NCBI RefSeq assembly: GCF_003337415.1
Contig: NZ_QPJT01000021.1
Span: forward strand, 19,924-83,923
Reading direction: 5' to 3'
DNA: 64,000 bases
Origin: Anaerobacterium chartisolvens
Lineage (GTDB): Bacteria; Bacillota; Clostridia; Acetivibrionales; DSM-27016
Under the pieces are notes generated by a model, which ran no database searches, had not been told where the DNA came from, and saw only the letters and a program-made list of their open reading frames with translations. Positions within the stretch are counted from its first letter, which is position 1. The number at the start of each line of letters is the position of its first letter. Shown here piece after piece: positions 16,881-24,737 of the stretch. The position numbers and the translations under genes are program-made.

Positions 16881-18920
16881 ATGCTTAATCCGAATTTCCC
16901 GGTAATTTATTATGGAGGGGACTATAATCCCGACCAGTGGCCGGAGGTAATATGGAAGGAAGATATGAGAATGTTCAAGGCAGCGGGTATAAACATAGTT
17001 ACCCTGCCTGTGTTCAGTTGGGCCAAGCTTCAGCCGAGTGAGGAGGTGTATGACTTTGAATGGCTGGATAAGGTTATGGATCTTGTCGCTCAGAATGAAA
17101 TAAAGGTATGTCTTGCAACTTCTACCGCCGCACAGCCGGCATGGATGTCCAAAAAATATCCCGATATTCTTCCGGTTGATATAAACGGGCATAAGCGCGC
17201 TCACGGAGGAAGGGTGAATTTTTGTCCCAATAGCAGTGTGTACAGAAGATTTTCAACAGCGCTTGCGAAAAAACTGGCTGAGAGGTATAAGGATTACCCC
17301 GGCCTTGCGGTATGGCACATAGCAAATGAATACGGGAATTACTGCTATTGTGAAAATTGCGCCGCAAGCTTCAGAGCTTGGGTAAAACAGCGTTACGGCA
17401 CAATTGAGGAGGTCAATAGGAGATGGAATATGAGCTTTTGGGGGCATACAATCTATGATTGGGATGAGATAGTTGCTCCTTCACACTTGAATGAAATGTG
17501 GTTGGACAACGGAAGGCAATGCACGAATTTTCAGGGAATAGCTCTCGATTACAACAGGTTTATGTCTGACTCCAGCCTCCAGTGCTATAAAGCCGAATAT
17601 GAAGCAATCAAAGAGATTACTCCCGATATACCGGTGACAACAAACCTTATGGGTACCTTCAAGCCTTTGGACTATTTCAAATGGGCACGCTGTATGGATG
17701 TGGTGTCATGGGATAATTATCCGTCTGCTGTTGAGCCTGTCAGCAATGTAGCAATGAGGCATGACCTTATGAGGGGCTTGAAGGATGGACAGCCCTTTAT
17801 GCTGATGGAACAGACTCCAAGCCAGCAAAACTGGCAGCAGTATAATAGCCTTAAAAGGCCGGGAGTTATGAGGCTGTGGAGTTATCAGGCAGTGGCACAC
17901 GGAGCGGATTCGGTTATGTTTTTTCAGTTAAGGCGTTCTTTTGGTGCATGTGAAAAGTATCATGGTGCCGTCATTGCACATGCAGGACACGAAAACACCA
18001 GAGTGTTCAACGAATGTGCCAAGCTCGGAGCGGAGCTTAAAGCTCTTGGGGATAAGCTTATTGGATCAACAGCACGGTCTAAGGCGGCTATAATGTTTGA
18101 CTGGGATAACTGGTGGGCTGTGGAGTTTTCCAGCGGACCAAGCATAAGGCTGAAATACCTTGAGCAGGTAGAGAAATATTACAGGTGCCTGCACAGTATG
18201 AATATTTCAATAGATATGATAGGCATTGAGTCTGATTTATCAGCATATGAGGTTGTTATAGCACCTGTATTGTATATGGTAAAGCCGGGAACGGCGAAAA
18301 GGCTGGAAAGCTTTGTTGAAGCAGGAGGCGTATTTATAACAACCTTCTTCAGCGGAATAGTTAATGAAAATGACCTGGTAACGCTGGGCGGGTATCCCGG
18401 TGAGCTAAGAAAGCTGCTTGGAATATGGGTTGAGGAAATAGACGCATTATTTCCCGAGGCCAAAAACAGCATTGTCATAAAGGAAGAGCTTGGAACCATG
18501 AAGGGAACATATAGCTGCGGCATGTTGTGCGATCTTATGCATCTTGAAGGGGCCAGAGAGCTGGCTGTGTACGGAAGCGATTTTTATGCCGGCCGCCCGG
18601 CTCTTACCGAGAACCTGTATGGAGACGGCAGGGCATATTATATTGCATCCGATCCCGAAGAAGACTTTTTAAAGGACTTTATTGGATATATATGCGGCGC
18701 AGGAGACATAGGCGCGGCTTTAGATGTGCCTGAGAACGTTGAGCTTACGCAGAGGTTTAAGGAGAATAAGGAATTTACCTTTGTGCTGAACCATAATGAC
18801 TTCGCCGTTGATATAAATCTGGGGAGCGGGTGCTTTTCAGAGCTGATAACGGGAAAGACTGCCCAGATAATGCTTTCAATTGAGCCTAAGGGTGTGGCAA
18901 TACTGGAAAGGGAGATTTAA
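16881..18920 (+). CDS. Beta-galactosidase, glycoside hydrolase family 42
   Basis: 679-residue GH42 enzyme, normal length. It hydrolyses terminal beta-galactosides or related alpha-L-arabinopyranosides. YYGGDYNPDQWPE opens the TIM barrel. The acid/base Glu is in HIANEYGN (E150) and the nucleophile in LMEQTPS (E310). CYCENCAASFR resembles the Cys cluster of zinc-binding GH42 enzymes. A trimerisation domain and a small beta domain follow. There is no signal peptide, so it acts in the cytoplasm on imported oligosaccharides. ATG 16881 follows ACAGGAGG. Confidence 0.93.
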   Translation: MLNPNFPVIYYGGDYNPDQWPEVIWKEDMRMFKAAGINIVTLPVFSWAKLQPSEEVYDFEWLDKVMDLVAQNEIKVCLATSTAAQPAWMSKKYPDILPVDINGHKRAHGGRVNFCPNSSVYRRFSTALAKKLAERYKDYPGLAVWHIANEYGNYCYCENCAASFRAWVKQRYGTIEEVNRRWNMSFWGHTIYDWDEIVAPSHLNEMWLDNGRQCTNFQGIALDYNRFMSDSSLQCYKAEYEAIKEITPDIPVTTNLMGTFKPLDYFKWARCMDVVSWDNYPSAVEPVSNVAMRHDLMRGLKDGQPFMLMEQTPSQQNWQQYNSLKRPGVMRLWSYQAVAHGADSVMFFQLRRSFGACEKYHGAVIAHAGHENTRVFNECAKLGAELKALGDKLIGSTARSKAAIMFDWDNWWAVEFSSGPSIRLKYLEQVEKYYRCLHSMNISIDMIGIESDLSAYEVVIAPVLYMVKPGTAKRLESFVEAGGVFITTFFSGIVNENDLVTLGGYPGELRKLLGIWVEEIDALFPEAKNSIVIKEELGTMKGTYSCGMLCDLMHLEGARELAVYGSDFYAGRPALTENLYGDGRAYYIASDPEEDFLKDFIGYICGAGDIGAALDVPENVELTQRFKENKEFTFVLNHNDFAVDINLGSGCFSELITGKTAQIMLSIEPKGVAILEREI

Positions 18921-18926
18921 TTTTAC

Positions 18927-18960
18927 GGGACACTCCGCAATCTTTTTTGAGGAGTGTCCC
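18927..18960. terminator. REP-like hairpin between converging genes
   Basis: GGGACACTCC (18927-18936) pairs exactly with GGAGTGTCCC (18951-18960). The loop contains six Ts. It lies between the converging GH42 gene and the unknown minus-strand gene. It may work as a terminator, but the GGGACA/TGTCCC core also resembles REP palindromes that RAYT proteins move. Confidence 0.55.
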
Positions 18961-18984
18961 CAAACCGAGGAGTGTCCCCAAACC
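18949..18984. repeat. Perfect 18-bp tandem duplication
   Basis: GAGGAGTGTCCCCAAACC occurs twice in direct succession (18949-18966 and 18967-18984). The first copy overlaps the right arm of the hairpin. It abuts the 3' end of the minus-strand gene. Confidence 0.85.
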
Positions 18985-19593
18985 CTAAACCTCCAGTGTG
19001 TTTTTAAGCTGCTCCAAGGACAGGGAGTCGGTTGATATTCCCATTTGCCCATAGGAGCAGCAATCAAATACAGAAAGCTTAAACAGGCTTTTTGTCTCCT
19101 CCTGAGAAATGAATCCTGCATAGGCATCATCAAGAAGCTTTTCCTTATCCGCGCCGCCGGAGCATATATAATATTTCACACCGTGGAACGGCAGCGCAAA
19201 GATAAGATTTGGGTTTCTCCATACATCGTCGGGTATAAAGCAGTATATCTTATGTGAAGTCCTCCCGCCGGAGCTTATTATCTTGTCCCAAAAAGATTGG
19301 TTTGAGGTTTCAGACGATTTTCTGTACCGATAGTCCAGACCTTCGGAGTCTAAAAACTTGATAAAGCTTAAGGCACATGCTTCCCCCTGCTTTGAAATGG
19401 AATTGAACATAAGGTTGTCTATGTAAAGAAGCATGTCGCTCTGCATTTTTAATGCAGATATTATAATGTGACTGTTTTGCCTTTGCCTTTCGGCGGATTT
19501 GCTTACGCCGTAATTTATACTGTATCTTGCGGCATCAGGTGTTTTTAAGTTTTTGATTTCTGATACCCTTATTTTGCCGTTTATTATGGGCAT
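18985..19593 (-). CDS. Unknown protein
   Basis: 202 residues, family not recognised. AAGGAG lies ~12 bases before the ATG. There is no signal peptide or membrane segment. The central part alternates helices and strands, with SGGRTSHKIYCFIPDDVWRN, LIFALPFHGVKYYICSGGAD and a C-terminal VFDCCSYGQMGISTDS containing a Cys pair. It is a single gene between converging and unrelated neighbours. It is likely a cytoplasmic protein; no function can be assigned. Confidence 0.7.
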   Translation of the reverse strand: MPIINGKIRVSEIKNLKTPDAARYSINYGVSKSAERQRQNSHIIISALKMQSDMLLYIDNLMFNSISKQGEACALSFIKFLDSEGLDYRYRKSSETSNQSFWDKIISSGGRTSHKIYCFIPDDVWRNPNLIFALPFHGVKYYICSGGADKEKLLDDAYAGFISQEETKSLFKLSVFDCCSYGQMGISTDSLSLEQLKNTLEV

Positions 19594-19705
19594 TATCGAA
19601 CCAGCTCCTTATAATAGGCTTTATGTCACAGTATTTTGTATGCTTACCATAAGCAATATTATAACCCAAAAGTCATGCAATGTGAATGGAGTAACATATA
19701 TTTAA

Positions 19706-20977
19706 TTATAGCAGCGCCGCCTGAAGCATTATGGCTTCATTCTCGGCATATATCCCCGGAAGCTGCGAAATTGGTAGGGGATTTACACCAAGACCGACCT
19801 CAATAGTGTATCCCGGCCGCCTGTATTCCTGAAGAAACCAATCCTTATATCCGGCGTAAGAAGCTTCGCTTGGACCTTCGGAATAGGCGTATCCGCTAAG
19901 GTCTGAAAAAATTCTTGCTATGGCAAGGCCTTCGGGAGGAGCGTAATTCATGAACTGCCAGTATATTACTCTCCCCTGCGTATGGTATGCTATAACCAGC
20001 CTGAAGTTATGCTGTCTTGTAAAGTCGGCAACTGCCATGGATTCGGGTTCGGACAGCGGAGCAGGGCCGCCATAGTTTGCCGGGGCGGGGCCTGTAATTC
20101 CAAGCGCAATCTCATCCTGACGCTCTCTTTCCCATTCCGCAGGATAATTAAGGTTTAGGTCTACTCCTCTTATGTTGGCCTTCCATACCCTCGAAATGGG
20201 CAGTCCGGTAGTGTTTATTCTGTTTACAAATTCATAATATGGGTTCCCGGGGCTTATTCCTTCCAGTACAAGGTCTACTCCGTCGGGGTTGACCATAGGG
20301 ATTATATATATGCTGCTTCTGTTCCATATGTCCTGAACATTGTACCCTCTTATGTTGGTTCCGGATGCATATGCATTTGAAAAGTTTTCTATGAATTTCA
20401 TAAGCAGGGGGCTGGTAATCCATTCAAGAGCATGATGGGAGCCGTTGTAAAAAACCTCATTAGGGCCTCTTCCAAGCCTTATGTAGTATAAATTCTTGCC
20501 AAGAACGCTTTTTCCGGCGACTCCAACCTCAAGAAAGGGATATCTGGCCTTTAAGCCCTGTATGTCAATCTCCATAATTGTATAGGTATAGTCGATATCT
20601 GTAAATACCACCTGAATCCCATAGGGTATAATTATTGTCTGTCCTACGATTAAATTATTGGGATTAACTCCCGGGTTAGCGGTAAGTATGGCATTTAAAG
20701 TAGTATAATACCTGCGTGCAAGGTTATACATTGTATCCCCGGGGCGGATTGTGTAAACATCGTATCCACGCAGAAATCTCATGAAATAGTCCCATGTGGC
20801 GGGACCTACAACGCCGTCGGGAACAAGATCGTTATTGGTTTGAAAGCTTATGACAGCCCTTCTTGTGGAATTGCCAAAAATGCCGTCTACAGGTCCGGCG
20901 TTGTAGCCTATCCTGTTGAGAAGGCTTTGTATCAGCTTTACATATGGTCCCGAAGAACCCAAACGCAATGTTTCCAT
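19706..20977 (-). CDS. M14 zinc carboxypeptidase with peptidoglycan-binding and LysM domains
   Basis: 423 residues. Residues ~1-70 form a peptidoglycan-binding repeat (LRLGSSGPYVKLIQSLLN, GPVDGIFG), and ~75-120 a LysM (YTIRPGDTMYNLARRYY). The rest is an M14 peptidase: zinc ligands in SHHALEW and in AYHTQG, VNPDGVDL, and catalytic Glu in YTIEVG near the end. The architecture matches gamma-D-glutamyl-L-diamino-acid endopeptidase I of Bacillus-type spore formers, which cleaves the peptidoglycan peptide. No signal peptide is seen, as in several spore-lysis enzymes. Confidence 0.92.
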   Translation of the reverse strand: METLRLGSSGPYVKLIQSLLNRIGYNAGPVDGIFGNSTRRAVISFQTNNDLVPDGVVGPATWDYFMRFLRGYDVYTIRPGDTMYNLARRYYTTLNAILTANPGVNPNNLIVGQTIIIPYGIQVVFTDIDYTYTIMEIDIQGLKARYPFLEVGVAGKSVLGKNLYYIRLGRGPNEVFYNGSHHALEWITSPLLMKFIENFSNAYASGTNIRGYNVQDIWNRSSIYIIPMVNPDGVDLVLEGISPGNPYYEFVNRINTTGLPISRVWKANIRGVDLNLNYPAEWERERQDEIALGITGPAPANYGGPAPLSEPESMAVADFTRQHNFRLVIAYHTQGRVIYWQFMNYAPPEGLAIARIFSDLSGYAYSEGPSEASYAGYKDWFLQEYRRPGYTIEVGLGVNPLPISQLPGIYAENEAIMLQAALL

Positions 20978-21047
20978 TTTTTAAGACCACTCTAATATTA
21001 TTCTCTTCTTTCATTTTATTAATAGAAGGGAAAGAGTGTGCCATGTA

Positions 21048-21245
21048 TTAAACTCTTATATCGACATTGCCTCCTATGTGAGGGTTTACGGAATGCTCCA
21101 TGGCCTGTGCACCGGCAGACTTAATACCGCTTATGAGCGCTGAAACTGTGGACGCGTCCTGATTCATTGATTTTCTTAAAACCGACATTCCAAGAGCCTG
21201 CTTTACACTGCTCATATACTGAAGGGGTATGCTAGACATATTCAT
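21048..21245 (-). CDS. YjfB-like putative motility protein
   Basis: 65 residues. The C-terminus HSVNPHIGGNVDIRV is the hallmark of the YjfB family, small proteins linked to motility in Bacillus by regulon membership; the function is unknown. AAAGGAGAG lies before the ATG. It stands alone between the M14 peptidase and repeat copy B. Confidence 0.8.
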   Translation of the reverse strand: MNMSSIPLQYMSSVKQALGMSVLRKSMNQDASTVSALISGIKSAGAQAMEHSVNPHIGGNVDIRV

Positions 21246-21296
21246 AATAGCACTCTCCTTTTTTAGTATTTTTTAAACCACATAACTATATATTTA

Positions 21297-21481
21297 GCAA
21301 TAAAGATTTTACATGGAGGATATAATTTGATGAAAGAAATTTTTTTGACCCGTAAGGAATACATCTAAGAAAAGCGCCTGATGACATACCCGTGAGACAT
21401 TTCCCCACAAGGCGTCTTTTCGTTGCTATTAAAAATTTCTGTAAGCAATTATATCCTCTATGTTTGTAAAATCTTTATTGC
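21297..21481 (-). repeat. 185-bp terminal-inverted-repeat element, copy B
   Basis: This is the full element in reverse orientation. Left end GCAATAAAGATTTTACAT with GGAGGATATAA, and right end the complement of GCAATAAAGATTTTACAAAC, make terminal inverted repeats of about 45 bp with a small gap. Inside, GGCGTCTTTT and AAAAGCGCC form a second hairpin. It is nearly identical to copies C and D and lies between a YjfB-like gene and the 3' end of the AraC-type gene. Confidence 0.9.
21365..21448 (-). CDS. Possible short ORF inside repeat copy B
   Basis: 27-codon frame from TTG, starting MLTEIFNSNEKTPCGEMSHG, with AGAGGAT just upstream. It aligns without gaps to the frames in copies A and C. On the opposite strand of the same element, GGAGGATATAATTTG-ATG opens a 12-codon frame MKEIFLTRKEYI that is also kept in copy C. 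Either may be a by-product of the palindromic structure. Confidence 0.25.
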   Translation of the reverse strand: MLTEIFNSNEKTPCGEMSHGYVIRRFS

Positions 21482-21507
21482 ATCCTATATAATTATACCA
21501 CAGGTAT

Positions 21508-22410
21508 TTAAATATTGCCACAGTCTAAGGGGACAGCCTTTGACCTTCTGTATTGGGAGGGGGTGCATTTCATATAGTGCTTAAAGGTTTTTATAAAATA
21601 GCTGCAGTTGTCAAAGCCGGTTTTCATAGATATATCAATGATTTTTTCATCGGTATTTTCAATAAGAGCGGCCGCTATGCTGACTCTGTAGCAATTTAGG
21701 TAGTCCATGGGCTTTTTATTAACCATAGCTTTGAAAAACCTGCAGAAATGTCCCTCACTCATGCCCGGCAGCCGGGCAAGGTCATTGAGGCTTATTTTTT
21801 CAGAGTAATTTGATTGGATATATGCCAGAACTCTTTTTAATTTCTCTATTTTGCCGGAATTATCGTCATAATTGGATTTTTCAGGCTTTCTGTCTGCGTT
21901 TGACAGCAGAAGGGAAAATATTATATAAATATGCCCTTTTATAATAAGCTCATAAGCATAGGGCCGCAAGACACAGAGAGAGAGTATGGTATTGATGGAC
22001 GACAGGGCCTCCTCCTCCCACTTATGAGAACCCTTTAAGTGAATGGGAAGAATGTATTTTCTTTTGATAAGGGGATCGATGAAATTTTTCTGGGGAAGAT
22101 CGTAGGCATAGCTGTTAATAAGGCTTTGGCCGAATACTATCGCGAAAAATGAGCAGCGGCCGCCGCCCATGCTGTGTGCCGAATGAATTTCTCCCCCGTT
22201 TATAAAAATTGCTTGCCCGGAAAGCAGCTCGTAATAGTCTGTGTCAACCTGAACCAGCGCCTTTCCGCTGTTGATGACAAGCAGCTCCAGTTCATCATGC
22301 CAATGGCATTCAAAAAGAGTATCTCCCTCGCCGCACTCCATTGAATATAGGCTTAAGGGGAACAGTGGGTTACCATGTATTCTGTTTTCCTTTAAAATTT
22401 GTATGTCCAT
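21508..22410 (-). CDS. AraC-family transcriptional regulator
   Basis: 300 residues: an N-terminal cupin-like sensor (CHWHDELELLVINSGKALVQVD, INGGEIHSA) and a C-terminal double helix-turn-helix (ISLNDLARLPGMSEGHFCRFFK, then IDISMKTGFDNCSYFIKTFKHYMKCTPSQYR). It is divergent from the GH3/GH31 genes and probably controls them in response to an oligosaccharide. A perfect inverted repeat lies in the shared promoter region. Confidence 0.92.
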   Translation of the reverse strand: MDIQILKENRIHGNPLFPLSLYSMECGEGDTLFECHWHDELELLVINSGKALVQVDTDYYELLSGQAIFINGGEIHSAHSMGGGRCSFFAIVFGQSLINSYAYDLPQKNFIDPLIKRKYILPIHLKGSHKWEEEALSSINTILSLCVLRPYAYELIIKGHIYIIFSLLLSNADRKPEKSNYDDNSGKIEKLKRVLAYIQSNYSEKISLNDLARLPGMSEGHFCRFFKAMVNKKPMDYLNCYRVSIAAALIENTDEKIIDISMKTGFDNCSYFIKTFKHYMKCTPSQYRRSKAVPLDCGNI

Positions 22411-22453
22411 ATTAATTAAGTCCTTACATTAATGGCATAAAAAAATAAAATAT

Positions 22454-22484
22454 CAATATTTTGATATTTTACATCAAAATATTG
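22454..22484. promoter_or_regulatory. Inverted-repeat operator candidate between araC-type and GH3 genes
   Basis: CAATATTTTGAT (22454-22465) and ATCAAAATATTG (22473-22484) are perfect 12-bp arms around a 7-bp centre; the left arm is itself part of a smaller palindrome. The site is 43 bp upstream of the AraC-type gene and 122 bp upstream of GH3, suitable for autoregulation and GH3 control. AraC proteins more often bind direct repeats, so the binder is unproven. Confidence 0.45.
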
Positions 22485-22606
22485 TAAGACAGATAATTAA
22501 AACATCAATATAATTATATTAAAATATGAGCCTTTTTCAATACAATTCGGCATGAAAATAATTGTTTGTTTAGTTATTTGTTTATTTTAAGAAGGGAGAA
22601 TACACA

Positions 22607-24691
22607 ATGCACATTACTGAAAAGGACAGCAGGCCCGGGCTTGCTCAAATTGAGGAGCAGATTTCAAGCCTTATTTCCCGGATGACTCTGGAAGAGAAGG
22701 TTTCTCTTTGCCACGGGAATACATTATTTAAAACCGCAGGTGTGGAGAGGCTGGGGATTCCTCCTCTTGTCACAACCGACGGTCCCCATGGCATAAGGCA
22801 GGAATTTAAGGAGCATAAATTTGAAGTCACAGGACAGACCGATGATTTCGTAAGCTATTTTTGTTCATTAATAGCACTGGCGGCGACGTGGAATGACGAA
22901 AGAGCTTATGACTTCGGCTCGGGAATGGGGCAGGAGGCCAGAGCAAGGGGAAAGGATGTTGTGCTTGGCCCCGGAATAAATATAATGAGATCACCTCTGT
23001 GCGGAAGAAATTTTGAGTACTTAAGTGAAGACCCTTACCTTATTTCCAGAATTGCAGTGGCATATATAAAAGGAGTGCAGCAGCAGGATGCAGCGGCGTG
23101 CGTCAAGCACTTTGCGGCAAACAATCAGGAGACAAACAGGCTGAGTGTAAGCGTTGAAATGGATGAGCGTACTCTTAGGGAGATATACCTTCCCGGCTTT
23201 AAGGCCTGCGTAGAAGAGGGCGGGGTATTTTCGGTAATGGGAGCATACAACAAGCTTAGAGGGCAGTACTGCTGTCATAATGAATACCTTCTTAAAACTA
23301 TTCTTAAGGAAGAATGGGGATTTGACGGAGCCGTTATTTCAGATTGGAGCGGCACTCACGATACTATGGAGGCTGCAAATAACGGTCTTGATATTGAAAT
23401 GGGGACAGAAAGGCCCTTTAACGAGTTCTACCTTGCGGATGCTTTAGTGGAGGCGGTTAAAAACGGCCTGGTGGAGGAAAGTGTTGTTGACGACAAGGTT
23501 AGGAGAGCGCTGAGGCTGAGGTTTAAGGCGGGAATGTTTGATGAAAACAGGTGCAAGGGCTCATATAATACGGCAAAGCACCAGAGGGCTTCACTGGATA
23601 TAGCCAGAGAAGCAATTACCCTTTTAAAAAATGAAAAGGGCATACTGCCTTTAAATGAGAACAGCATAGGCTCAATAGCTGTAATAGGGGACAATGCCGT
23701 CAAAAAACACGCGTCTGGAGGGATGAGCTCGGAGGTTAAGGCACTGTACGAGATATCCCCTTTAGAGGGCCTTAAAAAGAAATTGGGAGGCAAAGTAAAA
23801 ATCAATTATGCCAGAGGGTATTCGGAAAACGAGGCTGAGGCAGATATACTGATGGAGGAGGCGGTAAAGGCCGCTGCAATGTCGGATGTGGCTGTTGTGT
23901 TTGCCGGGCTCAATCATGATTTTGACACCGAAGCCTCCGACAGGACGGATATGAGCCTGCCGTACCGCCAGCCGGAATTGATTCAGAGGATTTATGATAC
24001 AAATCCTAATACCATTGTTGTAATGATAAGCGGATTGCCTGTTGAAATGGAGCCGTGGTTAAAAAATGTCCCTGCGCTTCTGCAGGCATGGTATTGCGGC
24101 ATGGAGGGCGGAAACGCCATGGCAGAGGTGCTGTTCGGAGATGTAAACCCGTCGGGAAAGCTGCCTGTAACCTTCCCCGCAAGGCTTGAGGATTGCTCCG
24201 CCCACAGCATAGGAGAATTTCCGGGCAGCGATGCTGTAGAATATAAGGAAGGGATTTTTGTAGGCTACAGGCATTTTGACACAAATAAAATAGAGCCCCT
24301 GTTCTGCTTTGGCCACGGTCTTTCATATACAGACTTTGAATACAGCGGTTTAAAAATAACTCCCCCTTCTGTAGAGCGCGGGCAGAGCGCGCAGGTGTCC
24401 TTTTGTGTTACAAACACAGGAGAGCGCGATGGAGGGGAAACCGCACAGGTCTATATCCGTGATACAGAGTCAAGCCTTGTCAGACCCGAAAAGGAACTCA
24501 AGGGCTTTAAAAAGGTGTTTTTAAAGCCGGGGGAGGCTAAAGAGCTTTCTTTTGTATTGGATGAAGCCTCCATGTCCTTCTATAATGACAAAATCGGAGG
24601 CTGGACGGCTGAACCGGGAGCATTTGAGGTTCTGGTCGGCAGCTCTTCGCGGGACATAAGGCTTAAGGGCGGCTTTGAATTGAAGAAATAG
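22607..24691 (+). CDS. Beta-glucosidase, glycoside hydrolase family 3
   Basis: 694-residue GH3 enzyme that releases terminal beta-linked glucose or xylose. VTTDGPHGIRQE and the AAACVKHFAANNQE segment mark the barrel; the nucleophile is D246 in GAVISDWSGTHD. A second alpha/beta domain follows (SIAVIGDNA, AVVFAGLNHDFDTEASDR), then a fibronectin-III-like C-terminal domain (VTNTGERDGGETAQVYI). No signal peptide. It is 46 bp upstream of the GH31 gene on the same strand and probably co-transcribed. Confidence 0.93.
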   Translation: MHITEKDSRPGLAQIEEQISSLISRMTLEEKVSLCHGNTLFKTAGVERLGIPPLVTTDGPHGIRQEFKEHKFEVTGQTDDFVSYFCSLIALAATWNDERAYDFGSGMGQEARARGKDVVLGPGINIMRSPLCGRNFEYLSEDPYLISRIAVAYIKGVQQQDAAACVKHFAANNQETNRLSVSVEMDERTLREIYLPGFKACVEEGGVFSVMGAYNKLRGQYCCHNEYLLKTILKEEWGFDGAVISDWSGTHDTMEAANNGLDIEMGTERPFNEFYLADALVEAVKNGLVEESVVDDKVRRALRLRFKAGMFDENRCKGSYNTAKHQRASLDIAREAITLLKNEKGILPLNENSIGSIAVIGDNAVKKHASGGMSSEVKALYEISPLEGLKKKLGGKVKINYARGYSENEAEADILMEEAVKAAAMSDVAVVFAGLNHDFDTEASDRTDMSLPYRQPELIQRIYDTNPNTIVVMISGLPVEMEPWLKNVPALLQAWYCGMEGGNAMAEVLFGDVNPSGKLPVTFPARLEDCSAHSIGEFPGSDAVEYKEGIFVGYRHFDTNKIEPLFCFGHGLSYTDFEYSGLKITPPSVERGQSAQVSFCVTNTGERDGGETAQVYIRDTESSLVRPEKELKGFKKVFLKPGEAKELSFVLDEASMSFYNDKIGGWTAEPGAFEVLVGSSSRDIRLKGGFELKK

Positions 24692-24737
24692 TTTAATGCC
24701 GCAGCTTTATAAAATATATTTTTAAGGATGTGAATTT

